A stretch of 64,000 bases of DNA from Zhengitettix transpicula. Taxonomy: Eukaryota; Arthropoda; Insecta; Orthoptera; Tetrigidae. This document shows positions 53,326-64,000 of the stretch, piece after piece; positions within the stretch are counted from its first letter, which is position 1; every line of letters starts with the position of its first letter. A model generated the notes under the pieces. The model worked only from the letters and a program-made list of their open reading frames with translations. It ran no database searches and was not told the DNA's origin. The stretch covers positions 310,001-374,000 of the forward strand of contig JAYJMR010000012.1 of NCBI GenBank assembly GCA_037074705.1. The letters run 5' to 3'. Position numbers and translations under genes: made by a program.

Positions 53326-55229
53326 TTCGAGTGTAAATTTTAATATTTAAAAAAAAATTAAATGAGTGCTAAAATATGTTTAAAAAAAGTAGCGTTTTCA
53401 TTGCCATCCGTGGTAATGGTACGAATAGGGGTAGATTTTATACTAAAGTTTTATTATTATTTTTCGACTATTATTCACATCGGTATACGTCTTAATCCTA
53501 GAAGTAAACCTTACAAAGGAAAATTTAAATATTTTAAAAAAATTTTATGCTTGCAAAAATATTTTTAAATAAAGTGGCATTTTCATACGCGTTCATGGTT
53601 ATGGCACCAATAAGTAATGATTTTATACTGAAATTCATTATTTTTATTTTCGATTATTTTGACAATGGTATACGTCTTGATGCCAGAAGAAAACCTTTCG
53701 AGTGTAAATTTTAATATTTAAAAAAAAATTAAATGCGTGCTAAAATATGTTTAAAAAAAGTAGCGTTTTCATTGCTATCCGTGGTAATGGTACAAATAGG
53801 GGTAGATTTTATACTAAAATATTATACTAAAATTTTTATAATATTTTTCGACTATTATTCACATCTGTATACGTCTTAATCCTAGAAGTAAACCTTACAA
53901 AGGAAAATTTAAATATTTAAAAAAAAATTTAATGCTTGCAAAAATATTTTTAAATAAAGTGGCATTTTCATACGCGTTCATGGTTATGGCACCAATAAGT
54001 AATGATTTTATACTAAAATTCATTATTTTTATTTTCGATTATTTTGACAATGGTATACGTCTTGATGCCAGAAGAAAACCTATCGAATGTAAATTTAAAT
54101 ATTTAAAAAAAAATTAAATGCGTGCTAAAATATGTTTAAAAAAAGTAGCGTTTTCATTGCTATCCGTGGTAATGGTACCAATAGTGGTAGATTTTATACT
54201 AAAATTTTATTATTATTTTTCGACTATTATTCACATCGGTATACGTCTTAATCCTAGAAGTAAACCTTACAAAGGAAAATTTAAATATTTAAAAAAAAAT
54301 TTTATGCTTGCAAAACTATTTTTAAATAAAGTGGCATTTTCATACGCGTTCATGGTTATGGCACCAATAAGTAATGATTTTATACTGAAATTCATTATTT
54401 TTATTTTCGATTATTTTGACAATGGTATACGTCTTGATGCCAGAAGAAAACCTTTCGAGTGTAATTTTTAATATTTAAAAAAAAATTAAATGCGTGCTAA
54501 ATTATGTTTAAAAAAAGTACCGTTTTCATTGCTATTCGTGGTAATGGTACCAATAGCGGTAGATTTTATACTAAAATTTTATACTAAAATTTTATTATTA
54601 TTTTTCGACTATTATTCACATCTGTATACGTCTTAATCCTAGAAGTAAACCTTACAAAGGAAAATTTAAATATTTTAAAAAAAATTTTATGCTTGCAAAA
54701 ATATTTTTAAATAAAGTGGCATTTTCATACGCGTTCATGGTTATGGCCTTAATAAGTAATGATTTTATACTGCAATTCATTATTTTTATTTTCGATTATT
54801 TTGACAATGGTATACGTCTTGATGCCAGAAGAAAACCTTTCGAGTGTAAATATTAATATTTAAAAAAAAATTAAATGCGTGCTAAAATATGTTTATAAAA
54901 AGTAGCGTTTTCATTGCTATCCGTGGTAATGGTACCAATAGCGGTAGATTTTATACTAAAATTTTATTTTAAAATTTTATTATTATTTTTCTACTATTAT
55001 TCACATCTGTATACGTCTTAATCCTAGAAGAAAACCTTACAAAGGAAAATTTAAATATTTAAAAAAAAATTTAATGCTTGCAAAAATATTTTTAAATAAA
55101 GTGGCATTTTCATACGCGTTCATGGTTATGGCACCAATAAGTAATTATTTTATACTAAAATTCATTATTTTTATTTTCGATTATTTTGACAATGGTATAC
55201 GTCTTGATGCCAGAAGAAAACCTTTCGAG
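53326..55229. repeat. Mixed satellite dimers, no clear HOR
   Basis: Short B units are at 53389 and 54145. Others are long and variable: near 53760 tacaaataggg with aaaatattatac; near 54517 gtaccg with attcgtgg; near 54902 aatagcggtag with attttattttaaaa in place of the second 13-mer. The A near 54716 has atggccttaataag. These are scattered private substitutions of the kind expected between homogenised blocks. No gene is visible. Confidence 0.82.
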
Positions 55230-56790
55230 TGTAAATTTTAATATTTAAAAAAAAATTAAATGCGTGCTAAAATATGTTTAAAAAAAGTAGCGTTTTCATT
55301 GCTATCCGTGGTAATGGTACCAATAGGGGTAGATTTTATACTAAAATTTTATACTAAAATTTTATTATTATTTTTCGACTATTATTCACATCGGTATACG
55401 TCTTAATCCTAGAAGTAAACCTTATAACGGAAAATTTAAATATTTTAAAAAAATTTTATGCTTGCAAAAATATTTTTAAATAAAGTGGCATTTTCATACG
55501 CGTTCATGGTTATGGCACCAATAAGTAATGATTTTATACTGAAATTCATTATTTTTATTTTCGATTATTTTGACAATGGTATACGTCTTGATGCCAGAAG
55601 AAAACCTTTCGAGTGTAAATTTTAATATTTAAAAAAAAATTAAATGCGTGCTAAAATATGTTTAAAAAAAGTAGCGTTTTCATTGCTATCCGTGGTAATG
55701 GTACCAATAGGGGTAGATTTTAAACTAAAATTTTATACTAAAATTTTATTATTATTTTTCGACTATTATTCACATCGGTATACGTCTTAATCCTAGAAGT
55801 AAACCTTACAAAGGAAAATTTAAATATTTTAAAAAAATTTTATGCTTGCAAAAATATTTTTAAATAAAGTGACATTTTCATACGCGTTCATGGTTATGGC
55901 ACCAATAAGTAATGATTTTATACTGAAATTCATTATTTTTATTTTCGATTATTTTGACAATGGTATACGTCTTGATGCCAGAAGAAAACCTTTCGAGTGT
56001 AAATTTTAATATTTAAAAAAAAATTAAATGCGTGCTAAAATATGTTTAAAAAAAGTAGCGTTTTCATTGCTATCCGTGGTAATGGTACCAATAGGGGTAG
56101 ATTTTATACTAAAATTTTATACTAAAATTTTATTATTATTTTTCGACTATTATTCACATCGGTATACGTCTTAATCCTAGAAGTAAACCTTATAACGGAA
56201 AATTTAAATATTTTAAAAAAATTTTATGCTTGCAAAAATATTTTTAAATAAAGTGGCATTTTCATACGCGTTCATGGTTATGGCACCAATAAGTAATGAT
56301 TTTATACTGAAATTCATTATTTTTATTTTCGATTATTTTGACAATGGTATACGTCTTGATGCCAGAAGAAAACCTTTCGAGTGTAAATTTTAATATTTAA
56401 AAAAAAATTAAATGCGTGCTAAAATATGTTTAAAAAAAGTAGCGTTTTCATTGCTATCCGTGGTAATGGTACCAATAGGGGTAGATTTTAAACTAAAATT
56501 TTATACTAAAATTTTATTATTATTTTTCGACTATTATTCACATCGGTATACGTCTTAATCCTAGAAGTAAACCTTACAAAGGAAAATTTAAATATTTTAA
56601 AAAAATTTTATGCTTGCAAAAATATTTTTAAATAAAGTGACATTTTCATACGCGTTCATGGTTATGGCACCAATAAGTAATGATTTTATACTGAAATTCA
56701 TTATTTTTATTTTCGATTATTTTGACAATGGTATACGTCTTGATGCCAGAAGAAAACCTTTCGAGTGTAAATTTTAATATTTAAAAAAAA
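55230..56790. repeat. 768-bp higher-order repeat, two copies
   Basis: Two long-B dimers are repeated at offset 768: ccttataacgg at 55420 and 56188, tttaaactaaaa at 55720 and 56488, and gtgacatt at 55869 and 56637. I saw no difference between the two copies. The aaactaaaa plus gtgacatt pair also occurs near 57621 and 57769, offset 1132, so one dimer was carried on into the next block. Confidence 0.88.
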
Positions 56791-59700
56791 ATTAAATGCG
56801 TGCTAAAATATGTTTAAAAAAAGTAGTGTTTTCATTGCTATCAGTGGTAATGGTACCAATAGGGGTAGATTTTATACTAAAATTTTATTATTATTTTTGG
56901 ACTATTATTCACATCGGTATACGTCTTAATCCTAGAAGTAAACCTTACAAAGGAAAATTTAAATATTTTAAAAAAATTTTATGGTTGCAAAAATATTTTT
57001 AAATAAAGTGGCATTTTCATACGCGTTCATGGTTATGGCACCAATGATTTTATACTGAAATTCATTATTTTTATTTTCGATTATTTTGACAATGGTATAC
57101 GTCTTGATGCCAGAAGAAAACCTTTCGAGTGTAAATTTTAATATTTAAAAAAAAATTAAATGCGTGCTAAAATATGTTTAAAAAAAGTAGCGTTTTCATT
57201 GCTATCCGTGGGAATGGTACCAATAGGGGTAGATTTTATACTAAAATTTTATACTAAAATTTTATTACTATTTTTCGACTATTATTCACATCGGTATACG
57301 TCTTAATCCTAGAAGTAAACCTTATAAAGGAAAATTTAAATATTTTAAAAAAAATTTATGCTTGCAAAAATATTTTTAAATAAAGTGGCATTTTCATACG
57401 CGTTCATGGTTATGGCACCAATAAGTAATGATTTTATACTGAAATTCATTATTTTTATTTTCGATTATTTTGACAATGGTATACGTCTTGATGCCAGAAG
57501 AAAACCTTTCGAGTGTAAATTTTAATATTTAAAAAAAAATTAAATGCGTGCTAAAATATGTTTAAAAAAAGTAGCGTTTTCATTGCTATCCGTGGTAATG
57601 GTACCAATAGGGGTAGATTTTAAACTAAAATTTTATACTAAAATTTTATTATTATTTTTCGACTATTATTCACATCGGTATACGTCTTAATCCTAGAAGT
57701 AAATCTTACAAAGGAAAATTTAAATATTTTAAAAAAATTTTATGCTTGCAAAAATATTTTTAAATAAAGTGACATTTTCATACGCGTTCATGGTTATGGC
57801 ACCAATAAGTAATGATTTTATACTGAAATTCATTATTTTTATTTTCGATTATTTTGACAATGGTATACGTCTTGATGCCAGTAGAAAACCTTTCGAGTGT
57901 AAATTTTAATATTTAAAAAAAAATTAAATGCGTGCTAAAATATGTTTAAAAAAAGTAGTGTTTTCATTGCTATCAGTGGTAATGGTACCAATAGGGGTAG
58001 ATTTTATACTAAAATTTTATTATTATTTTTGGACTATTATTCACATCGGTATACGTCTTAATCCTAGAAGTAAACCTTACAAAGGAAAATTTAAATATTT
58101 TAAAAAAATTTTATGGTTGCAAAAATATTTTTAAATAAAGTGGCATTTTCATACGCGTTCATGGTTATGGCACCAATGATTTTATACTGAAATTCATTAT
58201 TTTTATTTTCGATTATTTTGACAATGGTATACGTCTTGATGCCAGAAGAAAACCTTTCGAGTGCAAATTTTAATATTTAAAAAAAAATTAAATGCGTGCT
58301 AAAATATGTTTAAAAAAAGTAGCGTTTTCATTGCTATCCGTGGTAATGGTACCAATAGGGGTAGATTTTATACTAAAATTTTATACTAAAATTTTATTAT
58401 TATTTTTCGACTATTATTCACATCGGTATACGTCTTAATCCTAGAAGTAAACCTTACAAAGGAAAATTTAAATATTTTAAATAAATTTTATGCTTGTAAA
58501 ATATTTTTAAATAAAGTGGCATTTTCATACGCGTTCATGGTTATGGCACCAACAAGTAATGATTTTAAACTGAAATTTATTATTTTTATTTTCGATTATT
58601 TTGACAATGTTATACGTCTTGATGCCAGAAGAAAACCTTTCGAGTGTAAATTTTAATTTTTAAAAAAAAATTACATGCGTGCTAAAATATGTTTAAAAAA
58701 AGTAGCGTTTTCATTGCTATCCGTGGTAATGGTACCAATAGGGGTAGATTTTATACTAAAATTTTATACTAAAATTTTATTATTATTTATCGACTATTAT
58801 TCACATCGGTATACGTCTTAATCCTAGAAGTAAACCTTACAAAGGAAAATTTAAATATTTTAAAAAAATTTTATGGTTGCAAAAATATTTTTAAATAAAG
58901 TGGCATTTTCATACGCGTTCATGGTTATGGCACCAATGATTTTATACTGAAATTCATTATTTTTATTTTCGATTATTTTGACAATGGTATACGTCTTGAT
59001 GCCAGTAGAAAACCTTTCGAGTGTAAATTTTAATATTTAAAAAAAAATTAAATGCGTGCTAAAATATGTTTAAAAAAAGTAGTGTTTTCATTGCTATCAG
59101 TGGTAATGGTACCAATAGGGGTAGATTTTATACTAAAATTTTATTATTATTTTTGGACTATTATTCACATCGGTATACGTCTTAATCCTAGAAGTAAACC
59201 TTACAAAGGAAAATTTAAATATTTTAAAAAAATTTTATGGTTGCAAAAATATTTTTAAATAAAGTGGCATTTTCATACGCGTTCATGGTTATGGCACCAA
59301 TGATTTTATACTGAAATTCATTATTTTTATTTTCGATTATTTTGACAATGGTATACGTCTTGATGCCAGAAGAAAACCTTTCGAGTGCAAATTTTAATAT
59401 TTAAAAAAAAATTAAATGCGTGCTAAAATATGTTTAAAAAAAGTAGCGTTTTCATTGCTATCCGTGGTAATGGTACCAATAGGGGTAGATTTTATACTAA
59501 AATTTTATACTAAAATTTTATTATTATTTTTCGACTATTATTCACATCGGTATACGTCTTAATCCTAGAAGTAAACCTTACAAAGGAAAATTTAAATATT
59601 TTAAATAAATTTTATGCTTGTAAAATATTTTTAAATAAAGTGGCATTTTCATACGCGTTCATGGTTATGGCACCAACAAGTAATGATTTTAAACTGAAAT

Positions 59701-59830
59701 TCATTATTTTTATTTTCGATTATTTTGACAATGTTATACGTCTTGATGCCAGAAGAAAACCTTTCGAGTGTAAATTTTAATTTTTAAAAAAAAATTACAT
59801 GCGTGCTAAAATATGTTTAAAAAAAGTAGC
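56791..59830. repeat. 1132/1124-bp higher-order repeat with 7-bp-deleted A units
   Basis: Short B units with gtagtg, tatcagtgg, tttttggactatt and atggttgc lie at 56823, 57955 and 59079 (offsets 1132 and 1124), each followed by an A lacking 7 bp (accaatgatt at 57040, 58172 and 59296). The second and third copies also share taaataaatttta at 58478 and 59602, gcttgtaaaatatttt, accaacaag, tttttaaaaaaaaattacatg and gccagtagaaa (57877 and 59001). The first copy has ordinary dimers in those places. The A at 58932 has the deletion as well. Confidence 0.86.
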
Positions 59831-61349
59831 GTTTTCATTGCTATCCGTGGTAATGGTACCAATAGGGGTAGATTTTATACTAAAATTTTATACTAAAATT
59901 TTATTACTATTTTTCGACTATTATTCACATCGGTATACGTCTTAATCCTAGAAGTAAACCTTATAAAGGAAAATTTAAATATTTTAAAAAAAATTTATGC
60001 TTGCAAAAATATTTTTAAATAAAGTGGCATTTTCATACGCGTTCATGGTTATGGCACCAATAAGTAATGATTTTATACTGAAATTCATTATTTTTATTTT
60101 CGATTATTTTGACAATGGTATACGTCTTGATGCCAGAAGAAAACCTTTCGAGTGTAAATTTTAATATTTTAAAAAAAATTAAATGCGTGCTAAAATATGT
60201 TTTAAAAAAGTAGCGTTTTCATTGCTATCCGTAGTAATGGTACCAATAGGGGTAGATTTTATACTAAAATTTTATACTAAAATTTTATTATTATTTTTCG
60301 ACTATTATTCACATCGGTATACGTCTTAATCCTAGAAGTAAACCTTACAAAGGAAAATTTAAATATTTTAAAAAAATTTAATGCTTGCAAAAATATATTT
60401 AAATAAAGTGGCATTTTCATACGCGTTCATGGTTATGGCACCAATAAGTAATGATTTTATACTGAAATTCATTATTTTTATTTTCGATTATTTTGACAAT
60501 GGTATACGTCTTGATGCCAGAAGAAAACCTTTCGAGTGTAAATTTTAATATTTAAAAAAAAATTAAATGCGTGCTAAAATATGTTTAAAAAAAGTAGCGT
60601 TTTCATTGCTATCCGTGGTAATGGTACCAATAGGGGTAGATTTTATACTAAAATTTTTTACTAAAATTTTATTATAATTTATCGACTATTATTCACATCG
60701 GTATACGTCTTAATCCTAGAAGTAAACCTTATAAAGGAAAATTTAAATATTTTAAAAAAATATTATGCTTGCAAAAATATTTTTAAATAAAGTGGCATTT
60801 TCATACGCGTTCATGGTTATGGCACCAATAAGTAATGATTTTATACTGAAATTCATTATTTTTATTTTCGATTATTTTGACAATCGTATACGTCTTGATG
60901 CCAGAAGAAAACTTTTCGAGTGTAAATTTTAATATTTAAAAAAAAATTAAATGCGTGCTAAAATATGTTTAAAAAAAGTAGCGTTTTCATTGCTATCCGT
61001 GGTAATAGTACCAATAGGGGTAGATTTTATACTAAAATTATATACTAAAATTTTATTATTATTTTTCGACTATTATTCACATCGGTATACGTCTTAATCC
61101 TAGAAGTAAACCTTACAAAGAAAAATTTAAATATTTCTAATAAAATTTAATGCTTGCAAAAATATTTTTAAATAAAGTGGCATTTTCATACGCTTTCATG
61201 GTTATGGCACCAATAAGTAATGATTTTATACTGAAATTCATTATTTTTATTTTCGATTATTTTGACAATGGTATACGTCTTGATGCCAGAAGAAAACCTT
61301 TCGAGTGTAAATTTTAATATTTAAAAAAAAATTAAATGCGTGCTAAAAT
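59831..61349. repeat. Satellite block bridging two higher-order repeats
   Basis: Ordinary long-B dimers with marks of both neighbours. A B near 59.85 kb has ttactatttttcg and ccttataaagg, like the B at 57.18 kb. Near 60.69 kb appears ttataatttatcg, with caatcgtatac and aaaacttttcg after it, and near 61.13 kb atttctaataaaattt, both found again at 61.3-63.5 kb. No gene is visible. Confidence 0.82.
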
Positions 61350-64000
61350 ATGTTTAAAAAAAGTAGCGTTTTCATTGCTATCCGTGGTAATGGTACCAAT
61401 AGGGGTAGATATTATACTAAAATTTTATACTAAAATTTTATTATTATTTATCGACTATTCTTCACATCGGTATACGTCTTAATCCTAGAAGTAAACCTTA
61501 TAAAGGAAAATTTAAATATTTTAAAAAAATTTTATGCTTGCAAAAATATTTTTAAATAAAGTGGCATTTTCATACGCATTCATGGTTATGGCACCAATAA
61601 GTAATGATTTTATACTGAAATTCATCATTTTTATTTTCGATTATTTTGACAATCGTATACGTCTTGATGCCAGAAGAAAACTTTTCGAGTGTAAATTTTA
61701 ATATTTAAAAAAAAATTAAATGCGTGCTAAAATATGTTTAAAAAAAGTAGCGTTTTCATTGCTATCCGTGGTAATGGTACCAATAGGGGTAGATTTTATA
61801 CTAAAATTTTATTATTATTTTTCGACTATTATTCACATCGGTATACGTCTTAATCCTAGAAGTAAACCTTATGAAGAAAAATTTAAATATTTCTAATAAA
61901 ATTTAATGCTTGCAAAAATATTTTTAAATAAAGTGGCATTTTCATACGCGTTCATGGTTATGGCACCAATAAGTAATGATTTTATACTGAAATTCATTAT
62001 TTTTATTTTCGATTATTTTGACAATGGTATACGTCTTGATGCCAGAAGAAAACCTTTCGAGTGTAAATTTTAATATTTTAAAAAAAATTAAATGCGTGCT
62101 AAAATATGTTTAAAAAAGTAGCGTTTTCATTGCTATCCGTGGTAATGGTACCAATAGGGGTAGATTTTATACTAAAATTTTATACTAAAATTTTATTATT
62201 ATTTTTCGACTATTATTCACATCGGTATACGTCTTAATCCTAGAAGTAAACCTTACAAAGGAAAATTTAAATATTTTAAAAAAAATTTTATGCTTGCAAA
62301 ATTATTTTTAAATAAAGTGGCATTTTCATACGCGTTCATGGTTATGGCACCAATAAGTAATGATTTTAAACTGAAATTCATTATTTTTATTTTCGATTAT
62401 TTTGACAATGGTATACGTCTTCATGCCAGAAGAAAACCTTTCGAATGTAAATTTTAATATTTAAAAAAAAATTAAATGCATGCTAAAATATGTTTAAAAA
62501 AAGTAGCGTTTTCATTGCTATCCGTGGTAATGGTACCAATAGGGGTAGATTTTATACTAAAATTTTATACTAAAATTTTATTAATATTTTTCGACTATTA
62601 TTCACATCTGTATACGTCTTAATCCTAGAAGTAAACCTTACAAAGGAAAATTTAAATATTTAAAAAAAAATTTAATGCTTGCAATAATATTTTTAAATAA
62701 AAAGGCATTTTCATACGCGTTCATGGTTATGGCACCAATAAGTAATGATTTTATACTAAAATTCATTATTTTTATTTTCGATTATTTTGACAATGGTATA
62801 CGTCTTGATGCCAGAAGAAAACCTTTCGAGTGTAAATTTTAATATTTAAAAAAAAATTAAATGCGTGCTAAAATATGTTTAAAAAAAGTAGCGTTTTCAT
62901 TGCTATCCGTGGTAATGGTACCAATAGGGGTAGATATTATACTAAAATTTTATACTAAAATTTTATTATTATTTATCGACTATTATTCACATCGGTATAC
63001 GTCTTAATCCTAGAAGTAAACCTTATAAAGGAAAATTTAAATATTTTAAAAAAATTTTATGCTTGCAAAAATATTTTTAAATAAAGTGGCATTTTCATAC
63101 GCGTTCATGGTTATGGCACCAATAAGTAATGATTTTATACTGAAATTCATTATTTTTATTTTCGATTATTTTGACTATCGTATACGTCTTGATGCCAGAA
63201 GAAAACTTTTCGAGTGTAAATTTTAATATTTAAAAAAAAATTAAATGCGTGCTAAAATATGTTTAAAAAAAGTAGCGTTTTCATTGCTATCCGTGGTAAT
63301 GGTACCAATAGGGGTAGATTTTATACTAAAATTTTATTATTATTTTTCGACTATTATTCACAACGGTATACGTCTTAATCCTAGAAGTAAACCTTATGAA
63401 GAAAAATTTAAATATTTCTAATAAAATTTAATGCTTGCAAAAATATTTTTAAATAAAGTGGCATTTTCATACGCGTTCATGGTTATGGCACCAATAAGTA
63501 ATGATTTTATACTGAAATTCATTATTTTTATTTTCGATTATTTTGACAATGGTATACGTCTTGATGCCAGAAGAAAACCTTTCGAGTGTAAATTTTAATA
63601 TTTTAAAAAAAATTAAATGCGTGCTAAAATATGTTTAAAAAAGTAGCGTTTTCATTGCTATCCGTGGTAATGGTACCAATAGGGGTAGATTTTATACTAA
63701 AATTTTATTATTATTTTTGGACTATTATTCACATCGGTATACGTCTTAATCCTAGAAGTAAACCTTACAAAGGAAAATTTAAATATTTTAAAAAAATTTT
63801 ATGGTTGCAAAAATATTTTTAAATAAAGTGGCATTTTCATACGCGTTCATGGTTATGGCACCAATGATTTTATACTGAAATTCATTATTTTTATTTTCGA
63901 TTATTTTGACAATGGTATACGTCTTGATGCCAGAAGAAAACCTTTCGAGTGTAAATTTTAATATTTAAAAAAAAATTAAATGCGTGCTAAAATATGTTTA
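61350..64000. repeat. 1525-bp higher-order repeat, about 1.7 copies
   Basis: Marks at offset 1525: tagatattatac at 61406 and 62931; aaaacttttcgag at about 61677 and 63202; short B at about 61750 and at about 63275; ccttatgaagaaaaa at 61867 and 63392; tttctaataaaattt at 61890 and 63415. The two copies diverge after about 63.65 kb, where the second takes a short B with tttttggactatt and atggttgc, then an A with accaatgatt (63860), as in the 56.8-59.4 kb HOR. So the last unit joins two HOR types. Copy-specific changes include ttcttcacatc near 61459 and cacaacgg near 63359. Confidence 0.86.
63828..64000. repeat. Partial A half-unit at right window edge (7-bp-deleted type)
   Basis: The last A starts at 63828, has accaatgatt at 63860, and is cut by the window end inside the linker atgcgtgctaaaatatgttta, a few bases before the next B would start. 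The array therefore continues to the right. Confidence 0.93.

Larger units (their letters stand above)
1..64000. repeat. AT-rich dimeric satellite DNA array with higher-order repeats
   Basis: The entire window is head-to-tail tandem repeat. Two related half-units alternate: A (opens gtggcattttcatacgcg, about 186 bp) and B (opens gtagcgttttcattgc, about 185 or 198 bp). A dimer is 371 or 384 bp, giving about 168 dimers. Every unit I followed reads in the same direction, and I found no inverted copy, mobile element or unique sequence. G+C is about 25% by counting one A (49 of 186) and one B (46 of 185). Arrays like this are typical of eukaryotic centromeric or pericentromeric heterochromatin. 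That location is inferred from the architecture, not shown by the sequence. Both edges cut a unit, so the array continues beyond the window. The satellite family and species are not recognised. Confidence 0.97.

Noticed and set aside
1..64000. CRISPR array
   Set aside because: The repeat is continuous at 371-384 bp with no short repeat separated by unique spacers and no cas genes.
1..64000. Telomeric or subtelomeric simple repeat (ttagg or ttaggg type)
   Set aside because: No such short tandem run was seen anywhere in the window.
1..64000. Transposon or retroelement insertion, or terminal repeats that could make the unit a mobile element
   Set aside because: Dimers follow each other without target-site duplications, inverted ends or any long coding frame. 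The unit behaves as a satellite.
1..64000. tRNA, rRNA or other structured RNA gene
   Set aside because: No run of G/C-rich pairing or conserved tRNA boxes was found. The sequence is about 25% G+C repeat throughout.

Overview
The whole 64-kb window is one tandem satellite DNA array. I see no protein-coding gene, RNA gene, transposon, CRISPR array or other single-copy sequence, and both window ends fall inside repeat units. The sequence is about 25% G+C (counted on one unit of each type). Head-to-tail satellite on this scale points to eukaryotic heterochromatin, most plausibly a centromeric or pericentromeric block. CpG is not depleted in the unit, which would suit an animal with little germline CpG methylation, such as many insects, but nothing here fixes the species and I leave it unassigned.

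The basic unit is a dimer of two diverged but clearly related half-units. Half-unit A (about 186 bp) opens with gtggcattttcatacgcg. Half-unit B opens with gtagcgttttcattgc. They share a core around gtatacgtctt and have A/T-rich flanks. B has two lengths: short (about 185 bp) and long (about 198 bp), the long form carrying a 13-bp tandem duplication of ttttatactaaaa. Dimers are therefore about 371 or 384 bp, and the window holds roughly 168 of them, all in one orientation. A-B alternation holds everywhere I checked except one deletion hybrid near 38.2 kb.

Layered on this are higher-order repeats (HORs), recognised from shared rare variants at fixed offsets. In order they are: 756 bp (about 1.85-3.66 kb); 2277/1893 bp (3.65-7.85 kb); a 5.2-kb near-identical duplication at offset 6081 bp (6.22-11.41 and 12.30-17.49 kb); 1145/1529 bp (21.56-25.39 kb); 1151/1535 bp (29.5-37.1 kb); overlapping 3805- and 3422-bp duplications (46.05-53.33 kb); 768 bp (55.23-56.79 kb); 1132/1124 bp (56.8-59.83 kb); and 1525 bp (61.35-64.0 kb). 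From 20.15 to about 37.0 kb all 44 B units are long. The blocks on either side mix short and long.

The short open frames (61-117 codons) are by-products of the repeat: they appear or vanish with the 13-bp duplication and with one- or two-base changes in A runs. I do not annotate them as genes. The value of the window is as a record of unequal exchange: chimeric units, single-dimer gains and losses, and one register break.
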